Shown piece after piece: positions 1 through 8,046 of a stretch of 64,000 nt of DNA. A program made the translations under genes and the position numbers. The DNA lies in NCBI RefSeq assembly GCF_025499425.1, contig NZ_JAIMCB010000010.1:124001-188000 (forward strand), written 5' to 3'. How positions within the stretch are numbered: position 1 is the first letter of the stretch; every line of letters begins with the position of its first letter. The notes beneath the pieces are model-generated. The model ran no database searches. It was given only the letters and a program-made list of their open reading frames with translations, and was not told the DNA's origin. This DNA comes from Acidiferrimicrobium sp. IK. GTDB lineage: Bacteria; Actinomycetota; Acidimicrobiia; Acidimicrobiales; Palsa-688.

Positions 1-36
1 TGACCGCAGGTCAAACAGGGCGGCCAGGCCCGCCGG

Positions 37-603
37 TCAGTCTCCGGTGCGAGCCAGCATGCCGGCGGCGACGGTAGACACCGCCACGCCGGCGGAAGCC
101 ATCAAGATCCCCGGCCCCCAGTGGCACACCATCTCGAGCGCCATCTGGTGCAGCGGGGACATCGACGACCAGCCGGGAACGCCGAGGAACATGAGCCCCG
201 ACTGCCCGGCGCCGGGCACGATTATGTCGAAGAGCCACGGGCCGGCTCCCATCCACACCCCGAGGAAGATGGTGGCGAGCGCGAGCGCGCGCAGCGCCGG
301 GGCCATGGCCCGGCGGGCATCGGGGCCGCAGCGGGCCACGCGCAGCACGGCGTACCCGAGGAGGACGCCGAGGGCGCCGGGAATGACGTGGAGCACGATC
401 CGGTCGGTGGTCCACTGCCACGCTGCGCCGTCGAGGGGGAGCCCGACCGCAGGCCCGACGAAGGGCATGACGCCCATGAACAGCCCGAGGCCGATCACCG
501 CCTTGGCGACCAGCGCCGGCTCGAGGCCCAGGATCGGGTTGGCGGCGGTCGCCGGAGCGGGGGCCGAGCGCAGGCGGCTGTTGGACGGCTCGGTGGCGGT
601 CAT
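37..603 (-). CDS. Small polytopic membrane protein, unknown function
   Basis: 188 aa from the ATG whose upstream strand carries GAGGAG at good spacing; a longer in-frame extension to 717 has no such site. About four hydrophobic segments are visible (around LVAKAVIGLGLFMGVMPFVG, IVLHVIPGALGVLLGYAVL, ALRALALATIFLGVWMGAG and the C-terminal MASAGVAVSTVAAGML), with conserved-looking Trp and Gly. It resembles small integral membrane proteins of actinobacteria but I do not recognise a family. It is not clearly in an operon with the MarR gene upstream, from which it is separated by about 110 bases. Confidence 0.6.
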   Translation of the reverse strand: MTATEPSNSRLRSAPAPATAANPILGLEPALVAKAVIGLGLFMGVMPFVGPAVGLPLDGAAWQWTTDRIVLHVIPGALGVLLGYAVLRVARCGPDARRAMAPALRALALATIFLGVWMGAGPWLFDIIVPGAGQSGLMFLGVPGWSSMSPLHQMALEMVCHWGPGILMASAGVAVSTVAAGMLARTGD

Positions 604-713
604 GGGGCGAGCATCTCCTCGGTGTGGGTCCGCGGGGTCACCGCTGGCAGCAGCGGCGGTCCCGGCGTAGCGGACTTCGCCGCCGAGCGCCTGAGTTCCT
701 GCCTCGCCTACCG

Positions 714-1127
714 TCAAACCTGGCGCAGCCGGCGCAGGATCGGGAGAACCGCGGCCAGCTCGGCTTGGTCCTGGTCGTCGAGCGCTTCCAGCCGGGAGGC
801 GAACGCCGCCGCGCCGAGTTGGCGTTGCTGGTGCAAGAACTCCCGCCCGGCGTCGGAGATGGCGACCATCACGACCCGCGCGTCGTCCGGGTCGCGCCGG
901 CGCTGGACCAGACCGGCCCGCTCCACCTGGGCGACCACCGCGGTCATCGAGGGTTGGGCCACGCCCTCCACCGCGGCCAGCTCGGTGATCCGCCGCGCCC
1001 CTGTCCGGTCCAGCGTGTCAAGAGTCGAAAGCGACGTGAGACTCAGCTGTCTTGGTCGCTCGCGCACCGCGAGGAGAACCAGCTCCATGAACGCCACGGC
1101 CAGCTCCCGGCGCACATCGTCGTTCAC
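714..1127 (-). CDS. MarR-family transcriptional regulator
   Basis: 137 aa winged-helix regulator. LSLTSLSTLDTLDRTGARRITELAAVEGVAQPSMTAVVAQVERAGLVQRRRDPDDARVVMVAISDAGREFL gives the MarR helix-turn-helix and the DPDDxRxxxVxxTxxG wing. The GTG start overlaps the stop of the upstream acetyltransferase gene as GTGA, so the two are probably translationally coupled. A GGGAG Shine-Dalgarno lies inside the end of the upstream gene. Much longer in-frame extension is possible but would run through the acetyltransferase. The ligand cannot be told from sequence. Confidence 0.85.
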   Translation of the reverse strand: MNDDVRRELAVAFMELVLLAVRERPRQLSLTSLSTLDTLDRTGARRITELAAVEGVAQPSMTAVVAQVERAGLVQRRRDPDDARVVMVAISDAGREFLHQQRQLGAAAFASRLEALDDQDQAELAAVLPILRRLRQV

Positions 1128-1585
1128 CCCCGGCTCCCTTTCTCCAACTGCTTCTCCATGAAGATGAGGGGGCGGCGGGAGTATCCCGCGCCTTCGTAGA
1201 ACGGCATGACCGACGCGTTGTCCCGTTCGACCAGCAGGTTGACCTTGCGACAGCCGCGGGCTCGGAGCCTGTCTTCCAGCTCCTCGACCAAGGCAGTGGC
1301 GATGCGCCGGCCCCGCCACTCCGGGGCGGTGGCCAGGCGCTGAACCCAACCCCGGCGCCCGTCCCAGGTGCCGAGCACCGTCCCCACCGCCACGCCCGTC
1401 GAGGGGGCCTCCGGGTCCGGGGCCTCGGCGATTAGCACCAGGTCGCTCCCCGCTCGCAGGAGCCGCTCCAGCTCCTGCCGGGCCGGCGCGCGCTGCACCT
1501 TTAGGCCGGAGAGCACCCACAAGTCGAGCATGGCGTCGACGTCGCCGGGGCGGGCAGTGCGAACGAGGAAAGAAGGATCGGTCAT
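1124..1585 (-). CDS. GNAT-family N-acetyltransferase
   Basis: 153 aa, start chosen at MTDPSFLVRTARPGD, the usual beta-1 beginning of GNAT proteins; the longer frame to 1723 adds an unlikely basic leader. The acetyl-CoA loop is WRGRRIATALVEELEDRLRARG and the C-terminal half has NLLVERDNASVMPFYEGAGY, the typical N-x-x-A-x-x-F-Y-x-x-x-G-Y end. First gene of a two-gene operon with the MarR regulator (GTGA overlap). The substrate is unknown; the regulator may control its own operon. Confidence 0.85.
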   Translation of the reverse strand: MTDPSFLVRTARPGDVDAMLDLWVLSGLKVQRAPARQELERLLRAGSDLVLIAEAPDPEAPSTGVAVGTVLGTWDGRRGWVQRLATAPEWRGRRIATALVEELEDRLRARGCRKVNLLVERDNASVMPFYEGAGYSRRPLIFMEKQLEKGSRG

Positions 1586-1706
1586 GGCAGCCCGGTTCGG
1601 TATAGCCGCCCGGGGTGTGGTGTGGTGGGCACCTCGACTGGCGGGGCGTCGCGTGACGCTCCTGAGTCCTTGCCGGGAAGCACCTTGCCCAAATTTTCGT
1701 TGCTTG

Positions 1707-1723
1707 TTGCGAGCAGCACGCAA
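1707..1723. promoter_or_regulatory. Candidate Nur (nickel-responsive Fur-family) operator
   Basis: TTGCGA-GCAGC-ACGCAA, a 6-5-6 inverted repeat whose outer TTGC/GCAA pairs match the Streptomyces Nur box pattern tTGCaa-N5-ttGCAA; one further base pair (G/C) extends the symmetry on each side. The inner two bases of each half-site deviate. It lies about 65 bases before a nickel/cobalt permease start, and a Fur-family regulator gene follows the permease, which fits autoregulated nickel-repressed uptake. Seen: palindrome and position. Inferred: function. Confidence 0.55.
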
Positions 1724-1788
1724 CTACTCTTCAACTGGGCGCTCGGAACCAGACCGGCGCCCTCACCGACCAGAGGAAGCCCACCGCC

Positions 1789-2985
1789 GTGAGCGTGACC
1801 GCCGCACCCCCGCTGTCTCGATTGGAGGCGATCAGGCGCGGGCTGACACCCCACGAGTGGCGCCGGGTAGGAGGAATGGCCGGGTTCATCCTGCTGCTCC
1901 ACGTCGCCGGTATCGTGCTGCTCGTCGCCGCGGCGCGCGGCCACTACCACCTGAGTGGCACCAAGACCTTCGGGATCGGCACCGGAGTGCTGGCCTACAC
2001 CCTCGGGATGCGCCACGCCTTCGACGCCGACCACATCTCGGCGATTGACAACACCACCCGCAAGCTGATGTCGGAGGGCCAGCGGCCCCTCGGGACCGGC
2101 CTGTGGTTCTCCCTCGGCCACTCCTCCGTCGTGTTCCTGCTGTCGGTGCTGCTCAACTTCGGCATCCGAGCCCTAAACAGCCAGGTGAAGGACACCAACT
2201 CCGGCCTGCACCACTACACCGGGCTCATCGGGACGTCGCTGTCAGGCGGGTTCCTCTACATAATCGCCGGTCTCAACGTCGTGATCCTGGTCTCCATCGT
2301 GCGGATGTTCCTCGACATGCGCCGCGGCCGGTTCGACCAGGAGGAACTGGAGCGCCAGCTCAACGCTCGGGGCATGATGAACCGGTTCTTCGGGCCGATG
2401 GCCAGGAGGATCGACAAGCCCTGGAAGCTGTACCCGATCGGGTTCCTCTTCGGGCTGGGGTTCGACACCGCGACGGAGGTGGCGTTCTTGATCCTGTCGG
2501 GCACGGCGGTGGCGTCGGGGCTGCCCTTCTGGGCGGTGCTCAGCATGCCGATCCTCTTCGCGGCGGGCATGAGCCTGCTCGACACCATCGACGGGTCGTT
2601 CATGAACTTCGCCTACGAGTGGGCGTTCTCCCGGCCGGTGCGAAAGGTGTACTACAACATCATCATCACCGGGCTGTCGGTGACCGTAGCGTTCGCCATC
2701 GGGACCGTCGAACTGCTGTCGGTGTTGAGCGGCCAGCTGCGGTTGTCGGGCGGGGTGTGGGACGTGGTCAACGGATTCAACCTCAACGTCGCCGGATACA
2801 TCATCGTCGGTGTGTTCGTGCTCACCTGGGTCGCGGCGCTGGCCGTTTGGAAGTACGGTCGGGTGGAGGCCCGGTGGGACGCGGCCGCGGCAATCGGCGC
2901 CGGCGGTCATGTCGGTGGCTCTACCGGTCACGGTCATGGGGGCGCCGGCGGCGGGCACTACGGGGCCGGGGGTCATGCGGGCTAG
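1789..2985 (+). CDS. NiCoT-family nickel/cobalt permease (HoxN/NixA type)
   Basis: 398 aa secondary transporter in the cytoplasmic membrane importing Ni2+ and/or Co2+. The family signature in the second helix is present: RHAFDADHISAIDN (HX4DH). GFLFGLGFDTATEVAFL supplies the second conserved stretch. About eight membrane helices can be traced. The C-terminus is rich in His and Gly (HGHGGAGGGHYGAGGHAG), plausibly metal-handling. GTG start with AGAGGAAG upstream. The Fur-like gene starts before this gene ends (11-base overlap), so they form one operon, probably repressed through the palindrome at 1707-1723. Confidence 0.93.
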   Translation: MSVTAAPPLSRLEAIRRGLTPHEWRRVGGMAGFILLLHVAGIVLLVAAARGHYHLSGTKTFGIGTGVLAYTLGMRHAFDADHISAIDNTTRKLMSEGQRPLGTGLWFSLGHSSVVFLLSVLLNFGIRALNSQVKDTNSGLHHYTGLIGTSLSGGFLYIIAGLNVVILVSIVRMFLDMRRGRFDQEELERQLNARGMMNRFFGPMARRIDKPWKLYPIGFLFGLGFDTATEVAFLILSGTAVASGLPFWAVLSMPILFAAGMSLLDTIDGSFMNFAYEWAFSRPVRKVYYNIIITGLSVTVAFAIGTVELLSVLSGQLRLSGGVWDVVNGFNLNVAGYIIVGVFVLTWVAALAVWKYGRVEARWDAAAAIGAGGHVGGSTGHGHGGAGGGHYGAGGHAG

Positions 2986-3496
2986 GGCGGCTGTGGAGCG
3001 GGGAGTCGACCCCGTCGGCCAGAGCACGGCTGACGGGGCCGAGGATCGGGTGGCCGAAGATCGGGTGGCCGAGGTGATGGACCTGCTGCGAGCCCGGGGC
3101 GGTCGGGCCAGCGGTGCTCGTCGGGTGATCCTCGAGGCCATGGCTACCGGGCCGGCGCACCGCACCGCCGAGGAGCTGGCCGAGCAGATCCACGCCGAGC
3201 ACCCAGCGGTGCACCAGGCGACGGTGTACCGCACCCTTGAGCGCTTCGAGGAGCTGGGTGTGGTGTATCACAGCCATCTCGGGCACGGGCCGGCGCAGTG
3301 GCACCTCGGCGAGAACCATCATGTGCATCTGACCTGCGACCGCTGCGGAGCGGTCATCGACGCCGACCAGGCGGACTTCGAGGAGGTCGCGGCGGCGCTG
3401 CGGGACCGTTACGGGTTCTCGCTCGACATCCGCCATTTCGCCATCACCGGCACTTGCGCCGGCTGCGCGGACGGGGACGGCCGCGACCCGTGGTGA
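2975..3496 (+). CDS. Fur-family metalloregulator, probably Nur-like
   Basis: 173 aa from the ATG inside the end of the permease gene; a GTG 18 bases later is also possible. DNA-binding half: LRARGGRASGARRVILEAM...TAEELAEQIHAEHPAVHQATVYRTLERFEELGVV. Metal half: ENHHVHLTCDRCGAVID with a His cluster and CxxC, and a second CAGC near the C-terminus, which makes a structural zinc site. Fur paralogues (Fur, Zur, Nur) are hard to separate by sequence, but overlap with a nickel permease plus the Nur-box-like operator favours nickel sensing. A short in-frame duplication (DRVAEDRVAE) lies in the N-terminal leader. Confidence 0.85.
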   Translation: MRARAAVERGVDPVGQSTADGAEDRVAEDRVAEVMDLLRARGGRASGARRVILEAMATGPAHRTAEELAEQIHAEHPAVHQATVYRTLERFEELGVVYHSHLGHGPAQWHLGENHHVHLTCDRCGAVIDADQADFEEVAAALRDRYGFSLDIRHFAITGTCAGCADGDGRDPW

Positions 3497-3590
3497 TCGG
3501 GCCACGACAACACCATCGCGGCCTGGCCGTTGCACCCCCTCCCCCCCACCGCGGCACCCGCGCCCCCCGGCCGGGGCTGACGCCGGCGGG

Positions 3591-4160
3591 TCAGGAAGGG
3601 CAGGGCCGGAAGAACTGTGCGACGATCCGGTCGATGTAGGCCTTGTCGAGCGGTTCGCCGGCCAGCTGCCGGCGGTGACGGATCAGCGCCGGAGCGATGT
3701 CGCCGAGCAGCTCCACGTCGGTGTCGGCCGGCAGCTGGCCTCGCTCCACTCCCCTGGCGACGATGCCCCGGAACATGGCGGTGAACCGGGCGATGACGGT
3801 GTCGCGGCATTGCATCGCCAAGTCCGGGTCGGCGGCGATCGCCGCGCTCAGCGCTTCGTAGGTCCCCGCGTCGGCCCGCTTCTCGATCATGAATCCGAGA
3901 AGGAACTCGACGAGATCGGCCCGCACGTCCCCGGTGTCGGGCACGACGACCTTGGTGGTCGCGAGATGGGCGATCGCATCGACGGTCAACGCCAGCTTGT
4001 TGGGCCAGCGGCGGTACAGCGCCGCCTTGCTGACCCCGGCACGCGCCGCGATCCGGTCCATGCTCACACCGTGGTAGCCGCCCTCGACGATGAGCCCGAT
4101 GACCGCGGTCATCGCCGCGTCGTCGAGTTGGGGGTCGCGGGGCCGGCCGGGCGGTGTCAC
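3591..4160 (-). CDS. TetR-family transcriptional regulator
   Basis: 189 aa. The N-terminal helix-turn-helix is clear: IVEGGYHGVSMDRIAARAGVSKAALYRRWPNKLALTVDAI. The C-terminal part (YEALSAAIAADPDLAMQCRDTVIARF, FRPCPS end) resembles the TetR C-terminal domain found in many YRRWPNK-type members. GTG start, 19 bases after the MMPL transporter stop in the same direction, so it is the second gene of that operon and probably its ligand-responsive repressor. The palindrome at 6441-6458 in the operon promoter is its likely operator. Confidence 0.9.
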   Translation of the reverse strand: MTPPGRPRDPQLDDAAMTAVIGLIVEGGYHGVSMDRIAARAGVSKAALYRRWPNKLALTVDAIAHLATTKVVVPDTGDVRADLVEFLLGFMIEKRADAGTYEALSAAIAADPDLAMQCRDTVIARFTAMFRGIVARGVERGQLPADTDVELLGDIAPALIRHRRQLAGEPLDKAYIDRIVAQFFRPCPS

Positions 4161-4179
4161 GCGCCCCGCCGCACGCCGC

Positions 4180-6369
4180 TCAGCGGCCGGTCAGCACCGG
4201 CTCGGGCTGCCCTCCAACCGACCCGGCGGAGTCGGCGCCCTCCACGTTGAGCTGCGGAATGGCCCGGTCCAGCCATCCCGGCAGCCACCAGTTGCGGGGC
4301 CCGAAGAGGTGCATCAGCGCGGGGACGAGAACGGTTCGCACGACGAAGGCGTCGATGATGATCGCCCCGGCCAGGCCGATCCCGAACTGTTTGATGATGA
4401 CGTTGTCGCCGAGGGCGAACGACGCGAAGACGAGGATCATGATGCTCGCGGCGGCGGTGATGACCCGCCCGGTCGCAGCCTGCCCGGTCGTCACGGCCCG
4501 CTGGTTGTCCCGGGAGTGGGCCCATTCCTCGTGCATCCGGCTGACGAGGAACACCTCGTAGTCCATCGACAGGCCGAACAGGATCGAGATCAAAAGGACC
4601 GGGATGAACACCTCGACGGGCGCTTTCTCCGATATGCGGAACAGCGAGTGGCCCCAGCCCCATTCGAACACCGCGTTCATGATCCCGAGGGCGGCCCCGA
4701 CCGAGAGCAGGTTCATGACCGAAGCGATGAGCGGCACCAACAGGCTGCGGAACACCGCCATCAACAGGATGAACCCGAGGATCACGACCACCGCGAGAAA
4801 CAGCGGCAGCTTGGAGGAGAGGATGTGGGAGAAATCGGACTGGATGGCGGTGGCCCCGCCGACGAGAACCGTTATGCCGGTGCCCGCGACGGCCTTGGGG
4901 ACGGCCTGGCCCCGCAACCGGTGGAGCAGGCTGGTGGTGGCCTTCGACTGCGGGCTGGTGGCGGGATACAGGTTGGCGACCGCGACCAATCCGTCGGGGC
5001 TGACCACCGGCGGGCCGACGGAGACCACGCCTGGTTCCTTGGCCAACGCCTTGGTCAAGGCCGCGAACGCCGGCTGGGCGCTGGGCGAGGGCAACTCGCC
5101 GACGATCTGGAACGGGCCGCTGACGCCGGGACCGAAACCCTTGGCCAGCAACGTGTAGGCCTGCAGCGTGGTGCTGCCTGGCGGATCGGTGCCGGCGTCG
5201 TCAAGGCCGAGGCGCAGGGTCAACACGGGCAGGGCGACGACGACCACGACGAGCAGCGCGGCGATGGCCGGCAGCGTGGGCGTTCGCTGGATGAAGCCGG
5301 CCCAGCGGGCCCAGAACCCGACGACCGCCTCGTCCACCGGACCGTTGGCGGCCAGGCTGGCGCGCTGCTTGCGGCTGAGGACCTTCATCCCGAAGAAGCC
5401 AAGGAGGGAGGGGAGGAGGGTGAGAGAGGCGAGCATGGTGAGGATCACCGTCACCGACGCGGAGACGGCCACCCCGTAGAGGAACGACAGGCCGAGCGCG
5501 AACTGCCCGAGCAGGGCGATGCACACCGTGATACCGGCGAAGAACACGGCCCGCCCGGCGGTGTTGACGGCGATCACTGCCGATTCCTCGACGTCTCGGC
5601 CGGCTTTGAGCCCGGCGCGGTGGCGGGTGACGATGAACAGTGCGTAGTCGACGCCGACGCCGAGGCCGATGAGGATCCCGAGGATGGTGGCGAACTCCGC
5701 CACCGAGAACACGTGGCTGGCTAGGCCGGTGAGGGCGTAGCCGATGCCGATGGCGACCAGGGCGGTGATGATCGGCAAGAACGCGGCGAACAGCGCGCCG
5801 AACGCCACCCCGAGGACGATGAGGGCGAAGAGCACTCCGAGCCCGGTGCTGCTGTTGCTGCTCTGCTGCTGGGCCTGCTCGATGTCCTGACCGCCGAGCG
5901 CGACCTGCAGCTGGCTGTCAGCGGCCGCCTGAGCGGTGGAGATGACCTGCTTGACATCGGCCTTGGGGTTGGTCTGGCTGCCGTCGAAAACCACGGTGGC
6001 AAAAGCGACGGTGCCGTCCTTGCTCACCTGCCCGGCGCCCCTCGCCGAGTACGGGCTGGTCACCGTCCGGACGTCGGGGAGCGTGGCCACCTTGGCCAGC
6101 ATCGCACTGACCCTGGCCTGGATCGCCGGGTCCCGGACTGTGCCGGAGGTGGCATGGAGGACGATTTGATCAGAGCTTCCCGAGACCGCAGGGAAGTCCT
6201 TTTGCAGCAACGTCAGGGCCTTACCCGACTCGGTGCTCGACAGCTGGAACTTGGTCGCGAACTTCGTTCCTGCGGCCTGCGAGAGCGCCGAGGAACCGAT
6301 CAGAGCGACCAGCCAGATGGCCAGCACCCAACGGCGATGCCGGAAGCACCAGCGCGCCAAAGACCTCAT
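4180..6369 (-). CDS. MMPL-family RND transporter
   Basis: 729 aa inner-membrane exporter with the actinobacterial MmpL plan: one N-terminal helix (RHRRWVLAIWLVALIGSSALSQAAG), a periplasmic domain, five helices, a second periplasmic domain and five more helices. ILIGLGVGVDYALFIVTRHRAGL and SILFGLSMDYEVFLVSRMHEEW carry the conserved G-x-x-x-D-Y proton-relay motif of each half. ATG start with AGGAGG seven bases upstream; the frame to 6534 only adds the promoter. Likely exports a lipid or drug; paired with a TetR repressor downstream. Confidence 0.93.
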   Translation of the reverse strand: MRSLARWCFRHRRWVLAIWLVALIGSSALSQAAGTKFATKFQLSSTESGKALTLLQKDFPAVSGSSDQIVLHATSGTVRDPAIQARVSAMLAKVATLPDVRTVTSPYSARGAGQVSKDGTVAFATVVFDGSQTNPKADVKQVISTAQAAADSQLQVALGGQDIEQAQQQSSNSSTGLGVLFALIVLGVAFGALFAAFLPIITALVAIGIGYALTGLASHVFSVAEFATILGILIGLGVGVDYALFIVTRHRAGLKAGRDVEESAVIAVNTAGRAVFFAGITVCIALLGQFALGLSFLYGVAVSASVTVILTMLASLTLLPSLLGFFGMKVLSRKQRASLAANGPVDEAVVGFWARWAGFIQRTPTLPAIAALLVVVVVALPVLTLRLGLDDAGTDPPGSTTLQAYTLLAKGFGPGVSGPFQIVGELPSPSAQPAFAALTKALAKEPGVVSVGPPVVSPDGLVAVANLYPATSPQSKATTSLLHRLRGQAVPKAVAGTGITVLVGGATAIQSDFSHILSSKLPLFLAVVVILGFILLMAVFRSLLVPLIASVMNLLSVGAALGIMNAVFEWGWGHSLFRISEKAPVEVFIPVLLISILFGLSMDYEVFLVSRMHEEWAHSRDNQRAVTTGQAATGRVITAAASIMILVFASFALGDNVIIKQFGIGLAGAIIIDAFVVRTVLVPALMHLFGPRNWWLPGWLDRAIPQLNVEGADSAGSVGGQPEPVLTGR

Positions 6370-6425
6370 CAATTCCTCCGGGGGGTTGAGGGGACCGCGA
6401 GGGGGGTTACCGCGGTCCAGCGCAA

Positions 6426-6476
6426 ACGGTAGCAGCGTTCCGATCCGTATACGTATCGAAAAGCCGCCGCTACCGT
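6426..6476. promoter_or_regulatory. Operator-like nested inverted repeats between MMPL and NUDIX genes
   Basis: CGATCCGTATACGTATCG at 6441-6458 is palindromic at 16 of 18 positions, unusually AT-rich for this genome. It is nested inside a second, perfect 8-base inverted repeat, ACGGTAGC (6426-6433) and GCTACCGT (6469-6476). The site sits in the 113-base divergent region directly upstream of the MMPL-TetR operon and of the NUDIX gene. The size fits a TetR dimer site. The binding claim is inference. Confidence 0.55.
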
Positions 6477-6482
6477 CGAGGG

Positions 6483-7253
6483 GTGGCTGATTCCGGAAAC
6501 CTCGAGGGCGCAGCCACCGACAGCGGCGCAGCACAGCGGTGGGGAGCGCCGCTTCGGGCCCACCTGACCGCCAACCTGCGCCGCCATGACCGCCAAGCGG
6601 AGGCGGTCGGCGCCCGGCGCCACGCCGCGGTGGCGGTGGTCGTCGTCGACAGCGACGCGGACACCGATGGCGGGGATGACCAGCCGGCGTCGGTCGAAGA
6701 CCTGGCGGCGATCCCGGGCGCCGAGGGTCTTGGCCTTACCGGCAGCGTGGTCGGCACCGCTGGCGGCCCGGCGGTGCTGCTGACCCGCCGAGCCGCCGGC
6801 CTGCGCGCCCACGCCGGCCAGTGGGCTCTTCCCGGCGGCCGTGTCGACGACGGCGAGACGCCGCTCGGCGCCGCGCTTAGAGAGCTGCGCGAGGAGTTGG
6901 GCCTGGCCCTGGAGCCCTCAGCACTGCTCGGTGCGCTGGACGACTACCCGACCCGGTCCGGGTATGTGATCTCGCCGTTCGTGTTCTGGGGCGGCGACGA
7001 CCCTGTCATCTCGCCCCACGCAGGTGAGGTGCGCTCCGTCCACCGCGTGTCGTTCCGGGAGCTGTGCCGGGCGGACTCCCCCCGGTTTGTCACCATCCCC
7101 GAGTCGGACCGGCCGGTCGTGCAGCTCCCGATCGGCGGCGACCTCATCCACGCCCCGACCGGCGCGATCCTCCTGCAGTTCCGCCGGGTCGCCCTCGAGG
7201 GCGTCACCGAGCGGGTGGCCGGCTACGAGCAACCGGTGTTCGCCTGGCGTTGA
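6483..7253 (+). CDS. NUDIX hydrolase (CoA diphosphatase-like)
   Basis: 256 aa. The full Nudix box is present: GGRVDDGETPLGAALRELREELGL, matching G-x5-E-x7-R-E-U-x-E-E-x-G-U, which binds the catalytic metal. The layout, with TRRAAGLRAHAGQWALPGG before the box, resembles the NudL/CoAse group that cleaves coenzyme A or similar nucleotide diphosphates; the substrate is not certain. The N-terminal 60 residues are variable. GTG start; weak GAGGGG-like site upstream. Divergent from the MMPL exporter gene. Confidence 0.85.
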   Translation: MADSGNLEGAATDSGAAQRWGAPLRAHLTANLRRHDRQAEAVGARRHAAVAVVVVDSDADTDGGDDQPASVEDLAAIPGAEGLGLTGSVVGTAGGPAVLLTRRAAGLRAHAGQWALPGGRVDDGETPLGAALRELREELGLALEPSALLGALDDYPTRSGYVISPFVFWGGDDPVISPHAGEVRSVHRVSFRELCRADSPRFVTIPESDRPVVQLPIGGDLIHAPTGAILLQFRRVALEGVTERVAGYEQPVFAWR

Positions 7254-7255
7254 GC

Positions 7256-7966
7256 TCAGGCCAGCTTGCCGAGCGCAGCGGCGAGCGTCGAGGGGAAATT
7301 GCCGTAGATGGCGTTGGAGGGGGGCACGGTGTCGATGTAGATCACCAGCAAGACGACCTGTGGCTGAGCGACCAGGCCGATGTCGACCGACCAGGTGCGC
7401 CCTTGGACCACCCCGGTGCCCCCAAAGGCGCTCTCGGTGTCACTGGCAGGCAGCGTGTTCGCGACGGGCGCCAGCCGGAGGGTGGCGGTCGCGCCGGCGA
7501 CGGTGACGGTGACCGGGCTGCAGTGCTGCAGGACCGAGACGTCGTGGGCGTAGGCGGCGGTCGCCGCGGCGCCGTTGTACCCGGCCACCACTTCGTTGAT
7601 GGCGGGCAGCGAGCCGCGGGCCGGGCCGGCGAAGTACGTCGAGGCGGACGTGGCCGCGCCTGTGGGTGCCAGCTGGCTCAGGCAGGGGGAGGCGGCCAGC
7701 TGACGGGAGCTGTCGGCAGGCACCGGATCGTAGAACCCGCCGAGATCGGCGAAGGCCAAGAGGTTGGCGGACAGGGTCGCCGACGAGGGTGCGCTCCCCG
7801 CTGCGGGCGGCAACGTCGTCACCGGGATGGTGGCGGTGCCGGTGGGGCCTGCTGCGGTCGTGGCGCTGTGCCCGCTCGGATGCCCTCCGCTTTCGGAGGC
7901 GCCTCCCGGCAGGCGCCCGCCACCTCCGCCGACCACGACCGCCCCGATGACGCCGGCGACCAGCAC
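7256..7966 (-). CDS. Membrane-anchored extracellular protein, unknown function
   Basis: 236 aa from the GTG given, but this start cuts into the hydrophobic segment (LVAGVIGAVVV). The same frame is open back to a CTG at 8050-8048 that overlaps the PfkB stop as CTGA and would give 264 aa with a complete signal anchor (VVRALAPAVAAVLVAGVIGAVVV). The exported part has a Thr/Pro linker, two Cys (SPCLSQL, VLQHCSP) that may form a disulfide, and alternating beta-like segments such as GRTWSVDIGLVAQPQVVLLVIYID, reminiscent of actinobacterial sensor-like extracellular domains. Last gene of the amino-acid ABC/PfkB run. Confidence 0.6.
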   Translation of the reverse strand: MLVAGVIGAVVVGGGGGRLPGGASESGGHPSGHSATTAAGPTGTATIPVTTLPPAAGSAPSSATLSANLLAFADLGGFYDPVPADSSRQLAASPCLSQLAPTGAATSASTYFAGPARGSLPAINEVVAGYNGAAATAAYAHDVSVLQHCSPVTVTVAGATATLRLAPVANTLPASDTESAFGGTGVVQGRTWSVDIGLVAQPQVVLLVIYIDTVPPSNAIYGNFPSTLAAALGKLA

Positions 7967-8046
7967 CGCCGCGACGGCCGGCGCCAGGGCCCGGACGACC
8001 GAGGAGGTCTCAGCTCCGGGGCCGGCGGAATGCTTACCGGAGGAGG

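Noticed and set aside
4090-5724. A 544-codon open frame on the plus strand inside the MMPL gene
   Set aside because: Asp/Arg/His/Glu-rich shadow without any fold; the minus strand encodes a clear MMPL transporter.
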